DNA of 64,000 nt from Liquidambar formosana (taxonomy: Eukaryota; Streptophyta; Magnoliopsida; Saxifragales; Altingiaceae). The DNA lies in the NCBI GenBank assembly GCA_039720395.1, contig CM077833.1:16615133-16679132 (forward strand), written 5' to 3'. The position numbers and the translations under genes were made by a program. The notes under the pieces are model-generated. The model made no database searches, was not told the origin of the DNA, and saw nothing but the letters and a program-made list of their open reading frames with translations. Below are positions 49,112-61,100 of the stretch, in pieces. Within the stretch, counting starts at the first letter, position 1; each line of letters opens with the position of its first letter.

Positions 49112-49295
49112 AGTAGACCTGTCAACGGGTCGGATTCAGACCAGATTAGGGTATATCCGCATCCGATCCATTAAGCAATATTGTTGATCTGATTCAATTT
49201 GTTAATCCAATGGATCCTTGATATATAAACCCATATCCGATTTGTTTATTTATCAGATATCTGATACGATTATTCGATCTGATTCGTTTAATAAA
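49112..49295 (+). repeat. Dispersed repeat, copy B
   Basis: Direct repeat of 48158-48340. Better preserved, with CpG-bearing words such as GGGTCGG and CATCCGATCC where copy A has TA. This is consistent with methylation-driven decay of copy A. Confidence 0.5.
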
Positions 49296-50235
49296 AAATA
49301 AATAAAACCATAAACCAATCTCAGTTAGCATAACCTATATATCTAGTCTTAAATTATGGTGACAAAAGTCATAAAGATCTACCTATGGCGTACCTATTTC
49401 ATTTAATGCTTACTTGTGATTAGAAAAACAAAATGAACATTATGAATTAAATTGATCCCACTTCTCTTGTCAATTAGAAGCAAAAAGCACTAATATATCC
49501 AATAATCCAAAAGAACAAGTGCAACAAAATTGTACAAATATGAAATCTATCAATAATAATATAAATTAAATAATGATGAAATATCAAACAACCATAGAAA
49601 GGGAAAATCTACTCAATTATGATATCAAATTTCAATATTCATTTTGCTTCCCTGCATGCTTGCGCGCACACACACATTTATATATCTAGAGAATGTTATA
49701 AATTTATGTCTTTTGATAAATTTGTTATTTAGATATGTATTTGTTTTGGCAAACCTTTAAGTTTTCTTATCAACCCTTATGATCTAGTAGTGGTACTCGA
49801 GTGGGTTGAAGAGTGGGTTGAAATCTAGGTAGTCCTAGGTATAGAGGTCAGTTTTACTCCAATTGTAACTAAAAAACCTTTTATAATTTGTTGTAGAAAA
49901 GAAAAATACCCTCCATTTGGAATCACAAAAACTAGAATATATTTCATCCTTACTTGGAATTACACCAAAGAAAATAGAATTGATTTCCAATTATAGTTTT
50001 GTGTCAATTTAATAGAATAGCATATCTCATCAAAAGTAAATTCATTTAATTAGAAGCCTCTTTTTATCAACTTCAAATATTATCCATTTAATTTAAGCTA
50101 AATGTCAAGAATGCCATTGGCGTCTCATCTATCACACAAAGCCACCCCCTTGGGTCATCTACGACAAAACCAAGGGATTTATATATGAGAGAGGATAAAA
50201 AACTTATAATGACTTTTTTATTATTATTTTTAAAT

Positions 50236-51880
50236 GGGGGATTTAGCCATTAGTCAAGAAACTACATCTTATTTAGCAATTAGTCACCTAACTTTTTTCT
50301 TAATTCAATCAGTCCATTTTTATCATTACTGACCAAAATACCCTCACTTTTATTTCTTTTTCCCTCCCTCTTCACCTACCTCTCTTCATCCTTAACCCAA
50401 ACCAAGACCCCCTCACCATCAGTTTCTTCTCAAACCCCAACCAAGCAACAACTCCAGAAACGGTAGAAACCAGCCACTGCTACCGTACACCCACGACCTC
50501 AGATATAGAAGACCACTACCATTCGGGCTCTGACTATCGTCTGACGACTTTAAGACCTCTTCCGATGACTGTTTGTTGTCCAGTAGTTAAGTTTTGACTG
50601 CTATTCAGACGAACTTTGGGGTAGCTATAGAGATTTCCAAAACAAAAGAAAAGGCTATGGTATTGTGAACCAGTTCTCTCTCTTTCTCTCTCTCTATTAT
50701 CAGATTTCTAGCTTGAATTTTCAAATAAGAGAAAAAAATAGCACAGTATAATCAGCATCAATCAGTTGGGGAAATGATCATCACTTCCATCTCTTGTCAC
50801 CATATTCTAAAAAACTTTCTCCATGCATCAACAAACATTTACACATATACTATATATATACCTTACATATTGGCAACAATGAAGAGAGACATTTTTTCAG
50901 GGATAACAAAAAAAAAAAAAAAAAAAATTCCAGATTTGTTTGAAGATGCTGTGTTACAAAGGTGCAATTAGGGCTTGGAGTTCAAAATGGAGGAGAGATT
51001 TGATTGAAAATTGCTATTGTGACTAAGACAAGACTAGAAGGGACTTGCTGTTGCAAGGGTAAATCCACGATATTCAAAGACACCATCAGAAATGAATGTA
51101 AAAGAAGTGGCGAAACTGGTCGTGAGAAGGAAGAAGAGAAGGAAAAGAGTAGAGAGAGAGAGAGAGACACGGAGGAAAAAATTACAGAAAATGGGTGGGG
51201 TTGCATTGATTAGAAAATTAAGCTTTTGAAAAGAAAGAAAAAAAAAAAATTAAAGCCCTTGGCAATTTTGCAATAGCCAACTTGAAAATAGGTTCAGAAG
51301 GCAAATAAGTGCACTTTACAAAGGGATGATCCATTTTTTTTAAGTGATTACAATTTAACAAAGTAGTTTTACTACTTTAGTGTAAAATTTATTTTGTAAA
51401 ATAGTAAAATTTTACTATTTCATTATAAATTTTACTATTGAAGTAGTAAAATTTTATTACTTCGTAAAGTAGTAAAATTTTACAGTTTTATAAAGTATTA
51501 TGTTAAACTGTGTCAAGTAGTAAAATTTTACGATTTTAATTTTTTTAATAATTACCTAATCAATATGGATTTTTTTTCGAAAATATCAATGAGTAAATTC
51601 CAAAAAGATAATTTTTTTTTAAAAAAAATAGATATGTATATTGTAAGTTATGAGCTTTTAAAAATTATAATACTAAAATGTTAAGTTAGTTAGATAGGGT
51701 GCCCTTAATAACAAAAAAGAAAGTGCCCTTAGTAATAATAAGGGTAAACTAGGCATTTTAAAAAAATATGTGACTAATTGATAAATAAATTCAATTTCCT
51801 TGATTAATTGACTTAGAAAAACTCTTACTTGATTAATTGCCTATATTTTACCAAAAAGTGGACTAATCGTCAATTTCCCC
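50236..51880. mobile_element. Mutator-type TIR element, 1.65 kb
   Basis: The left end GGGGGATTTAGCCATTAGTC and right end (minus) GGGGAAATTGACGATTAGTC are inverted. The exact 9-bp repeat TTTTTAAAT flanks it at 50227-50235 and 51881-51889. The interior includes a GC-richer stretch (50340-50620), a GA tract (51140-51168) and an array of GTAAAATTTTAC palindromes (51360-51535). No transposase is visible, so it is non-autonomous. Confidence 0.7.
51360..51535. repeat. Array of TAGTAAAATTTTACTA-type palindromes
   Basis: Within about 175 bp the self-complementary core GTAAAATTTTAC or close variants recur at least four times, separated by 20-40 bases of related AT sequence. It lies inside the Mutator-type element at 50236. 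Confidence 0.7.
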
Positions 51881-52138
51881 TTTTTAAATTGAATTCATTT
51901 TCAATTTCATTCCAAACATTAAAATTGAGTAAAAGTGATTTATAATTCTTAATTCTCTGTTCTATTCCATAGGTAAATTAGAATTATATATCAATTCAAT
52001 TTAATTGTATCCTAATGAAATCAATACTACTTTTATCAAAACTGGTTCAAAACGAAATGAGAACGATTCTCAACAATCCACATCAATAATCCACATTTAC
52101 ACGAACTTTGTATCAATTAAATCGGTTTGATTCTATAA

Positions 52139-52439
52139 GGGTCCGATTGGTTGTCCAATTCGAAATTAAACAATTCAATAAATTTTACATTGGGTTGAAG
52201 GCATTAATTTATCACATCGAATTAGAATATTTTAAAATGTAATAGTTATCACTATAATTGATGTTATAGAATTAATTTTAAAGAATTCATGAAGAATCAC
52301 TATTTTGAATTGTCATTCTTATTTCTGATGATAACTATAATTTTCTTAAATTTATCATTTCAATATAATAGAATGTGCTTTCAATAACATATAAATTTTT
52401 TAAATTATTTAATTTTGAATTGGATAACCAAACAAGCCC
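52139..52439. mobile_element. Tourist-like MITE, 301 bp, TAA duplication
   Basis: Ends GGGTCCGATTGGTTGTCCAA (left) and GGGCTTGTTTGGTTATCCAA (right, minus), flanked by TAA at 52136-52138 and 52440-52442. It lies about 335 bp upstream of the Alba gene TATA box. Confidence 0.8.
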
Positions 52440-52743
52440 TAAATATTTGATTTGATTATAGGAAACCAATCATTCACGGATTTGTCATTGGGTTGAGTTT
52501 AAAGTTTAAAGTTTAAACCGACCCAGACCAACCGAATTTCTCCACTTCCGGTATTCCATCCCCATCACACGTGTACACTCCCAGCAGTCCCAATTTGCCC
52601 TTTGAGATTACACGTTTCACGAAGCTAAGATACTGTCTCGTCATGTGAGAAGTAGTCGAACATAGCACCTTCATGCATACCCGTCATCCACGTCAGCAGC
52701 TAAATCAGGCGGTCCCGTTGCCGATTGGACCGCCACCGTCAGC

Positions 52744-52933
52744 CCTACTCTCTCTCTATCACTGTCCTTTTTCTTTTATAAAAAGGGTCGCAGTTTAGGC
52801 GCCACGCAACCCTCTTAGAGCGCAAACCAGAACCAGAAGAAGAAAAAGAAGAAAAAGCCAAAGAGGGCTCTCAGAGAGCGAGCGGGTCTTCAGATAGATA
52901 TACTTTCGCGTCTAACTCGCTGCAACAACAACG
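52744..52933 (+). promoter_or_regulatory. Alba gene core promoter and 5' UTR exon (predicted)
   Basis: A pyrimidine patch (CTCTCTCTCTATC, 52748-52760) precedes a TATA box TTTTATAAAAA at 52774-52784. Initiation is expected near 52810, at CTCTTAGAGCG. A purine-rich leader follows, ending at the donor ACG|GTACCT (52933). The 5' UTR intron runs 52934-53186, so the ATG is the first three bases of exon 2. Confidence 0.6.
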
Positions 52934-53186
52934 GTACCTCCTAACCCTAACTCTTATCTCTGTAATCTATCCTTCTTGTTTTGGTTTGGCTGTGTTGCTT
53001 CAGATCTGATATGGTTAGCCTCAAAATCGATTTTTTGTTAGGGTTTCGTGCTTTTCTGTATGTGTTGTGTGTGTGTTTGTATACTTTTTGTTTTTTGTTT
53101 TTCTTTTGCTTCTGTTTGGCTGTTTTTGTTTAGTGAAGTGAAGGATTTGATTTTGTTTTTGTGGTGGTTTGATGCTGTGGTTTCAG

Positions 53187-53319
53187 ATGGATCGGTATCA
53201 GAGGGTGGAGAAGCCGAGGCAGGAGACGCCAATTAACGAGAACGAGATTCGCATTACCACTCAAGGGCGGATGAGGAACTACATTACTTACGCCACCACT
53301 CTGCTCCAGGTCCCTCCCT

Positions 53320-53374
<55 letters not shown>

Positions 53375-56300
53375 ATAAATTGCCTTTGCAAGATCAGTGT
53401 GTTGACTCCGTCACCATTATATCTATACATTGTGAGATTTTCCCTTTATTTTTTTATTTGTTTTTCATACATGTCCATATTTTGTTATATTAAGTACTCA
53501 TTGTTGGTGTTTCAGTTTGTTGGTGGTTATTTGTTATTTTTTGGTTTATTAATAAAGTACGGTCTCTCATTATCCATGACTACGGCATTTGGAGAACTCT
53601 AGGGGCCTGTTGGTATAGTTTTATAGAACTATTTCTGTTCCCAGTAGTGGAATTATTGAAAAGGGCACGAAACAGGTTTTGCTGGGCATTTTTGAAAACT
53701 GTTTTCCAAGTAAAAATGCCTTTTCCATGAAGCGATTAATTGTCGTTTTATGCAGTTTCAAAAAATCAGGCCCTTAACAGTTGAAAACAACCTAAAAACT
53801 ACGGGTTTTAAAATATTTTCATCGTTTCACTTTGGGGTATAAAAGCAGGCCCTTGTATTTATAGGGAACTTATCATATGCCTACTTAAATAATTAATTAA
53901 TGACGGAGGTCTTTATTAAATTATTGCTTTCTTCATACCTTTCCTTTAACCACTTAAGAAAGAAAACAGCTTGCAGAGACTTTCTCTTTGTCGTAAAGCT
54001 GAACTGATTTTTTATTACTCTTGACACATGTCTCATCCATGCTCACCCTTTCCCATATTTTCATTTGTACTGGCAATTAATCATATAGTAATTTTATTAA
54101 AATATTCATCAGAAACAAAATATCATGCCATTGATCCCTAGCCCCTACATGTACAAGACTATGCAAATGGTTTGTAGTTCTAACAAGGACACTCCTCTTT
54201 GCTAGTTAATAATGATTTCATGTGTTTTTGTGATACATGCATGTATTTGATTTTCAGTATTTGAGTTGTTATTATTGCTATCAGGCCTATTAATTAAATT
54301 ACTAGTTCTTTTGTGGGACCTCTAATAAAAAATTTGTTCTACTCTGTATTCTTCTCTTTTTTCCCTTTTTCCGTTTTTCTCTTTTATGAAAAAAATCCCT
54401 TCGTCGATTATTTTTTTGCTGATTCAACTCATTTTTTAGTTGTCATAATTTTTTTTCTTATTTTTCCCATAATTCATGTTAATCTTCAGTTGTATACGTG
54501 GACAGTTTCATACATATTGTTAACTATTGGTTAGATTTACTATCTCATTCCTATCTTACCAATTAATTAATTTATTTCTTCAGGAGAAAGGATCTAATGA
54601 AATTGCTCTCAAAGCCATGGGCAGAGCTATCAACAAGACTGTTATGATTGCGGAACTAATCAAGGTGATTTTCTGATCAGTAGGGCTTGTTTCACCCCCC
54701 ACCCCCACTCTGTGCCCCCAGTTTAGTTTGCATGGCTATCATTTGATATTTTTTTTTTGTTCATTACTCTTTTTTTTGTTTTTGTTTTTTATTTTTTAGT
54801 GTGCGCACCTGTGTGTTTTCATTTGTGTTACATGCTCATTGAACTTAGAACCTATTTCAGAGAAGGATTGCTGGTCTCCATCAGAACACGTCCATTGGTT
54901 CTACTGATATAACTGATATGTGGGAACCGCTTGAAGAAGGCCTTCTTCCGTAAGAATCAGTGTCCTCCTATGAACTAATTCATCATGCGTAGTTTAATTT
55001 TGATTGTCTCAGTCTGATGTATTTCTTACGAATGCAGCCTCGAAACTACACGCCATGTTTCCGTGATAACAATCACTTTGTCCAAGAAGGAGCTGGATAC
55101 ATCCTCCACAGGGTAAATTTAAACTAGACTTTTAGTGGAAGTTCCTATATGTTTTACTAATCTAATCAAGTCAGATTTGTGGGTTGGTGATGTACCTCTG
55201 ATTCTTTATTTCTGAGATATGTTATCATTGAATTGTACAATTAGGGATAAGGGAATATCTGTGTATTTGTTATATTCCTATTTAGGTTTCTCTTCTTCTT
55301 TATTTTTTATTTATTTATTTTGGAGCTGCTTGACGCTTGCTCACCATAATACTACCAACAATTTGCCTGTTTATGTGACCAGCTTTTGGTGACCTGGATC
55401 TTTTTTATGGTTTCTAACTTATTTTTTTGGAAGTTTTTACCTCATAATAAATGCACATAATGAATCAAAATTGGTGGCTGATAATTGGAGTAGTTGGAGC
55501 CCATTCTTACTCATATGAGCTGGCCAGAAGGGCCACACCTTGTATAAATGACATTGTGAGCTGTCCTGATTATATATATATATTTTCTTTTTAATTAATT
55601 AATTAATTTTATTTTAACATGCATTGGAAAGGTCTGAACTTAAAAATTAAATCATAGGTCAAAGGTTATAGAATAAATGAGTGTGTTGAGATGGATACTG
55701 TATGGGAAAAGTTAGTATTGAATGCATTGGTGAGAAAGTAGGAGTGGTTCAATTGAGGACGAGATGAGGGAAAACCGTCTAAATTGGTTTGTTCATGTGT
55801 AGTGATGACTTAGGAATGCCCTTGTATGGAAGGGTGACTTGATTCAAATTAATGTGGTTAGAGGTGGTGAGAAAGAACATGTGTACTAGGGATCTAACAG
55901 ATGACAGGACCCTTGATAAAATAGAAGAGCGAGAAAGGATTCATATAGTAGAATACATCACGTATTCTCGCAATATTGTAGAATACATCACATATGTCGC
56001 ATACTCGCATCATGTACGGCATCTGCATTGGATAGCTACGTAGATGCTTAGGCTATAGGCAACACCCCATCTTATAGGCCTTATAGGCTGTTGAACAATT
56101 TCGAACTTGGGGGATGCTATGGGCTTTTGATGAAGTGCATTGGAGTACTCTTTTGGCCACTTATTTATTTTGATGTATGATTATCTTATTATGAGTTTCT
56201 TTGATAGTGAATGGATTTCTATATATGCAGTATGTGGGAGTACATAAAGAAGTGCATGTGTTCTTTATAAAAAAAAAAGAGTGCATGTGTTATTGTGCAT

Positions 56301-57254
56301 TTGTGCCTGTGACTTGTTAATTATATTGCCTTTCATCTTTCCCACAATGCAGGTACCAACCACCTATTCCAGTTGATCAAGTGAAACCATGGACTGAATA
56401 TGATTATGAAGGAGGTAAAGCAGTAATTTATTTTTGCTGATTATACTCTTTCTAAGCATATAAATAATTTGTACTTTGTTCTTGTGGAATCAGAGGGCTC
56501 ACCTAGAGGGCGTGGTAGAGGACGTGGTGGTCGAGGGAGGGGAAGAGGTAGAGGTAACGTACTCTGCTCCAACTTTGAAAAAATTGCTTCTTTTGTTTGA
56601 TGGAAATAAAAATCTTTTGCTTTGCACCCAGGTTGATAAAGGTTTTTAAAATGATAATCCACATATATGAGGTTATGCAGAGTCAATAAGTGGTTTACTT
56701 TTGTCTGCTTTTACATATGCTGCAGTAGACTTGAAAGAATTTTAAACAATTACTTCAAAGAGAGTTTAATGGAAAAAAAATCTTTGAAAATATTGCTACT
56801 TTGAAGAGGTAGAGGTAGTGGAAATAAAAATTGCTTCAAACTTAAAAGAGGTTGAGGTAACATACTCTACTTCAACTTTGAAAATATTTCTTCTTTTGTT
56901 TGATGGAAATAAAAATCTTTTGCTGTGCACCCAGGTTGATAAGAGGTTTTTTAAATGATAATCCACATATATGAGGTTATGCAGAGGCAATTAGTGGTTA
57001 TTTTTGTCTGGTTTTACATAGTCTGCAGTTAGACTTGAAAGAATTTTAAACAATTACTTCAAAGATAGTTTAAGAGGCTGATGAATTGTTTTTAAAGCTA
57101 ATAAAATATGCTCTTACTTTAAAGTGAGATTGGGTCTTTTGATTTTGTCATATTTTTAAAATAGGGATTGCAATTTGTAGTAAAATTAAACACAACTAAT
57201 ATCTGAAAAACTAATATGTATTTATGCTATTTTTTTCTTTTATTTTTTGTTTTT

Positions 57255-57305
<51 letters not shown>

Positions 57306-57747
57306 GTATGTATACACACACACACATGTAAATATGTAAATGTATATTCTTTAATAAAATTTTCCCCTTTAAGTTGAGGGCATAATTATGCCAGGTTCAT
57401 GTTTCTTAAAGTGAGCTCCTTGTGTGATTGGCTTAAAGAAGTGTTTTGCTTATTTCATGAATCAGAAAAGTGACCATCTGTTTTATGGAAATAATGAAGA
57501 TCATATTTTTATTTTGTTTTATTTTTTTTCATCTTACATTGAACATTGATTATATCTGTAGTGCTGAGGGTACATGTGTGTGAACGTTGAACGATGGATG
57601 GCATTGTGTCATTTGAAACTGTTGACTATGAACGTTGAATTGTTTTCTTGTTTCCTTCTTTCAGATATATAGATACTAGATATGGGCACACATGCGTTGT
57701 ACATGAATAATATTTAAATAATAAAAGACATATGAAAATTCATAAAA

Positions 57748-57789
<42 letters not shown>

Positions 57790-60241
57790 CAACATGGAAA
57801 TCTAATTATTTGTTACTTTTTGTTGATTTAAGTCATTTAAATGGATACTCAACACAGTAGGTCAAAATTCCTTCCATGGCTAGGAGTCATGGTAGGAATA
57901 AAAAGTTGGCTAGGAGACATGCATCGTAGTGGAGGCTATGTAGAATTCAAGAAGTGGATGTTATTATTTTTCTTTCTCCTTTTTTTCCCCTTCTTTTTTG
58001 TTGGAAAATAAACATTCTTAATTAGTTAAATATGGGGGGCAAATAAGTATTTCAAATTTAAAAATAGGGTGTAATGGTCAATCAAAAGTTTTTTTAAGAT
58101 ACAGACTTTTATAGGTAGTATGGAAGTATAGATATATAAATTGTAGGTATGAAATTTTTTTTGTTTGTTTTGTGTGGCAAGTCACTTACTGGACCTTGAG
58201 TACTACCAAGTTGTTAAGTATATAGAGATGTAATTATTCATCAAAAAGGATATAGAGATGTAACTAGTCTTTTATCTACTCCTGTTATATTGTACTTTTT
58301 TTTTTTTTAATGAATACTCCTGCTATATGATACTTTTAATGAAATCTTAATTATTTTACTGGAATATTTTTAATTTTAAATATTACATTTGCTCATGATC
58401 TGGAAATGTTTGTTGAGTTCAGACATCCTTAATTGCTTGGGTGAGTAAATAAGTTCCATGCAACATTCTTGTTGAGCTTGTAGTGTCCAGTAGGAGTAGG
58501 AGTACCCAGACCTATGTCCCATGTGTCTGACACATACTTAAAACATTTTTAAGTGTCCATGTTACATAAATTAGATGAATTATGAGATCAGGGTTCACTT
58601 TCTTTTATGTATTTTTCTTTTTTTGAAATTAAGAAGACTGAAATTGGCCATTTAAAGCTGTTACAGTTTAAAACTGCTTGATCTTTTCTTTATCTTTTTT
58701 GATTGGGTCAAAAGCTCTATATTCTATTTTATTCCTGCTTAATGCTTCCCAAAAGTGCCAATTTAATGGTTAAATAAGAGTTGGATTTTTTTATAAATTA
58801 TTATTGCTTATGATTGCTGGAGAGGGATAGCACTTTCTCACTGCTGTTTGCGTGTGAATCTCAAAATGTTTGTGAGAGTTGGTTTCATAAAAATCCAATA
58901 GCTGGCCAATTCATCTAAATTTGATCCTCTTGAAATACATGCTGCTAATTATGTCCAGGGGTGAAAACTGTAATTTTCACTATTATTTGCACTGGGCTAG
59001 AGTTGCTTATAATTGGCTTGCTTGGTCATTTTGCTTAATGTTTCTTGTACTTAGTAGTTAGTATGATGCTTTAGAGCTCATGATTTATCTTGTCTGATGG
59101 TGTGCACAGGGAATAACAACAATGGAGTGGTACAATACAATGGAGATGGTGGCTGGGATGGTGGGCGTGGGTTTGGTGGCAGAGGTCGAGGTCGTGGAAG
59201 GGGCCGTAGTTATCGTGGGCGAGGAAGAGGCTATGGTGGTGGAAATATGCAACAAGAATCAGGTGGTTACAATGACTATGGTGGATCAGGGGCACCACCT
59301 GCTCCAGCCCGTGGTAAGCTGATATTTTTTATGCTTGCTTCTTTTGAGCAGTCCTAATCTTTAAGGATATAATAATGACAAGGCTACATCTGTATGGCAT
59401 TGCACTCTTCTTCTATAGAGGAGATATAGGACTATGGTCATTCCAAGGAGGAAAGGCTGTACATAAATGTTAGGGCTTTCTTGCTATCCTCCCTTATTCT
59501 TTCTCTGTCTTCCACGAGGCAGCTCATCCTGCTCAACTGCTTAGCGCTTGAGAGTTGGAGAGTGCTTCTTGCTCTTATTTTCAGGCATGCCCTATCTGCA
59601 GCGATATTACAAGGAGAAGGGCCTTTTCAGTTGACTTTCATTATTGCCTTTTCAACAAATAAAAATCGGTAGTAAATAAATTAATGCAGAAATGTCTGTA
59701 GCAATGCCATGCAAAACAAGCTTGATACGTATTCGCAAATGGCCACTTTACCATTAAATGTTTTTACTTATCTTTATCTGTCCTTTCACGCTTGCCCTTG
59801 TGATTTTGCTTTCCTGGGCCTCTTATGGATGGGATTTTTACATCAAGTCTGTAACTATCTACTGCAATAAATGATATAATATGTATTGGAGTAATTGTGA
59901 TGTATATGCAAACTTCTTAAAGAAGATGGTCCTATCCAAAATGTTTCAGAGTGCAATGTGTCATGTTTTTTCTGCTGGAGCCCAAAAAATTACCTCCCAG
60001 GATGAAGATGCACTCATGAAATTTCAAATCTTCATTTTAATATTTTATTTTAATTTTTCTGAATTGTATTCTTGTTCTTTTTTCAATTTTATTAATATTA
60101 TCTTCTGGTGATTTCATTCCTATTTACTTATTTACTGTTACGTGGAATCTTGCAGGGCGTGGGCGGGGAAGAGGTAGGGGCCGTGGGCGTGGTTGGGGTT
60201 TCAAATCAGATGGTCCAGTCCAGGCAGCTGCTGAGCCCTAG
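53187..60241 (+). CDS. Alba-domain DNA/RNA-binding protein with RGG tail
   Basis: Eight coding exons: 53187-53309, 54584-54664, 54861-54949, 55038-55112, 56353-56414, 56494-56553, 59110-59313 and 60156-60241. All are in phase and give 259 residues. The Alba domain spans about residues 20-110: EIRITTQGRMRNYITYATTL, KAMGRAINKTVMIAELIKRR, GLHQNTSIGSTDITD and HVSVITITLSKKEL. From about residue 145 the chain is dominated by RG/RGG repeats, with a Gly/Asn/Tyr-rich insert (exon 7), ending FKSDGPVQAAAEP. This matches the long plant Alba class (Arabidopsis ALBA4-6), which bind RNA and DNA:RNA hybrids and act in mRNA translation and stability and in R-loop control. The start is the first ATG after a 5' UTR acceptor. 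Intron 6 (2.6 kb) carries a tandem duplication and a Helitron. Confidence 0.96.
53325..53370 (+). repeat. (CT)n tract just after the first coding exon donor
   Basis: After the donor CAG|GTCCCTCCCTCCCCC, the first 61 bases of the intron are almost wholly pyrimidine, including about 23 CT units. It is transcribed as a CU-repeat. Confidence 0.9.
53603..53855. mobile_element. MITE-like element with GGGCCTG ends
   Basis: Left AGGGGCCTGTTGGTATAG and right (minus) AAGGGCCTGCTTTTATACC are approximate inverted ends around a 250-bp AT-rich core in Alba intron 1. The target duplication is unclear. Confidence 0.4.
55620..55965 (+). pseudogene. RTE-clade LINE 3' remnant
   Basis: Successive frames read EDEMRENRLNWFVHV, WLEVVRKNM, LTDDRTLDK and ERERIHI. 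They parallel the C-terminal RxNRLRWFGHV ... EVVRKDM ... LDRNxWRxRIH pattern at the end of plant RTE-type LINE proteins. There is a stop after FVHV. A dead fragment in Alba intron 4. Confidence 0.6.
56543..57075 (+). repeat. Tandem duplication (about 300-bp period) of the exon 6/intron 6 junction
   Basis: Copy 1 (about 56543-56772) starts in exon 6 (AGAGGTAGAG|GTAACGTACT). Copy 2 (about 56842-57073) starts AGAGGTTGAG|GTAACATACT and follows copy 1 through TGATGGAAATAAAAATCTTT, ATAATCCACATATATGAGGT and ACTTGAAAGAATTTTAAACA. The last 10 exon bases and the 5' splice site are thus duplicated about 300 bp downstream, inside intron 6. Confidence 0.85.
57257..57330 (+). repeat. (AT)n-(GTAT)n-(AC)n compound microsatellite
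   Basis: AT repeats (57257-57293), GTAT repeats (57294-57312) and AC repeats (57314-57326), in Alba intron 6. Confidence 0.9.
57676..58124 (-). mobile_element. Short non-autonomous Helitron, 449 bp
   Basis: Read on minus it begins TCCATACTACCTATAAAAGT (58124), passes through ACTTTTGATTGACCATTACA and ends with the GTACAACGCATGTGTGCCCA hairpin region, then CTAG (57679-57676) followed by T. Same family as the copies at 9882 and 19440. It lies in Alba intron 6. Confidence 0.7.
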
Positions 60242-60960
60242 ACTTGTGAGGTATAGAATTTGGATTAGAGTGCTAAATGTTCTGGATGCCTGCTCTGCTT
60301 ATTGTCTTATTTTAGAGAAAAGAGGGGAAAAAAAAATGAGTGGATTTTGACTGGTTAATTTGTAGGCATATATTGATTATAGTGAGCTGCTTCTGTTGCT
60401 TGTTGCAGCCATGTTTTTGTAGCTTGAAGGTAGGATAATATTTATTTATTGCTGACAAAAGGGTCAAAAGCTGTACACTTTCTTCTCTTTCTAGGGAATA
60501 ATAGAGCAGTACATTTTTTCATTCTTAATTGCAACATTTTTGTGCCTATAGAGGAGGACACAAGATTTAGGAGATCATTCATTTTACAGTGGAATTGTTT
60601 TGCATCTTTTCAGCGAAGTATAGCAGATTGTTGAAATTTATGCCTAAAATGAGATGTTTGAAACGGTCTCAAAATCCCCACACTTGGAATTGTTGGCGTT
60701 CTGGTGCTATGAGAATGTAGAACTGGGGTCTGTGGATTGGTTATAAAAAATCTTGCATCGTTACTCTTGTGTTCATCATGTTAATTGAAGGATGATGACT
60801 TGTGTATTTATATATTATCATTAGACATATGCTGCTTATGGCAAAATAGGCTGGCAAGGATGATGACTTGTCTATTCATATACTTGCACTTGCATTAGCA
60901 CATTGCCTTACAATAGCAATGAAGCATAGCCTAATTAAAATCTAATTATCCGTAGTACTG
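60242..60960 (+). other. Alba gene 3' UTR and flank
   Basis: Sequence after the stop. AATAAT-like words near 60434 and 60497 could direct polyadenylation, but the site cannot be fixed. Two copies of GGATGATGACTTGT at 60789 and 60857 mark a small local duplication. No gene was seen. Confidence 0.45.
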
Positions 60961-60961
60961 G

Positions 60962-61100
60962 TTTTAAAGTTTATCCTACTGATAAGAATCGAAACGGGGT
61001 GTCTCAGCACAATCAGGCTTGTGAACGGCTGAGATATGTGCTTGTGATGTAGAGCACTGACCAACCATCCTAAATAAGTAAAGAAGTGATGTACAGATAT
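60962..61100 (-). mobile_element. Possible SINE-like fragment
   Basis: On minus, TGGTTGGTCAGTGCTCTACA (A-box-like) and CGTTTCGATTCTTATC (B-box-like) are followed by AT-rich sequence. The spacing between boxes (about 60 bases) is long, so this is tentative. Confidence 0.3.

Noticed and set aside
56441..56990. Minus-strand frames with shared motifs (81 and 64 codons)
   Set aside because: Their similarity to each other comes from the tandem duplication of the Alba exon 6/intron 6 junction, not from a gene.
59071..59298. Minus-strand His-rich 75-codon frame
   Set aside because: Reverse complement of the RGG-repeat exon 7 of the Alba gene; the composition is forced by GGN/CGN codons.
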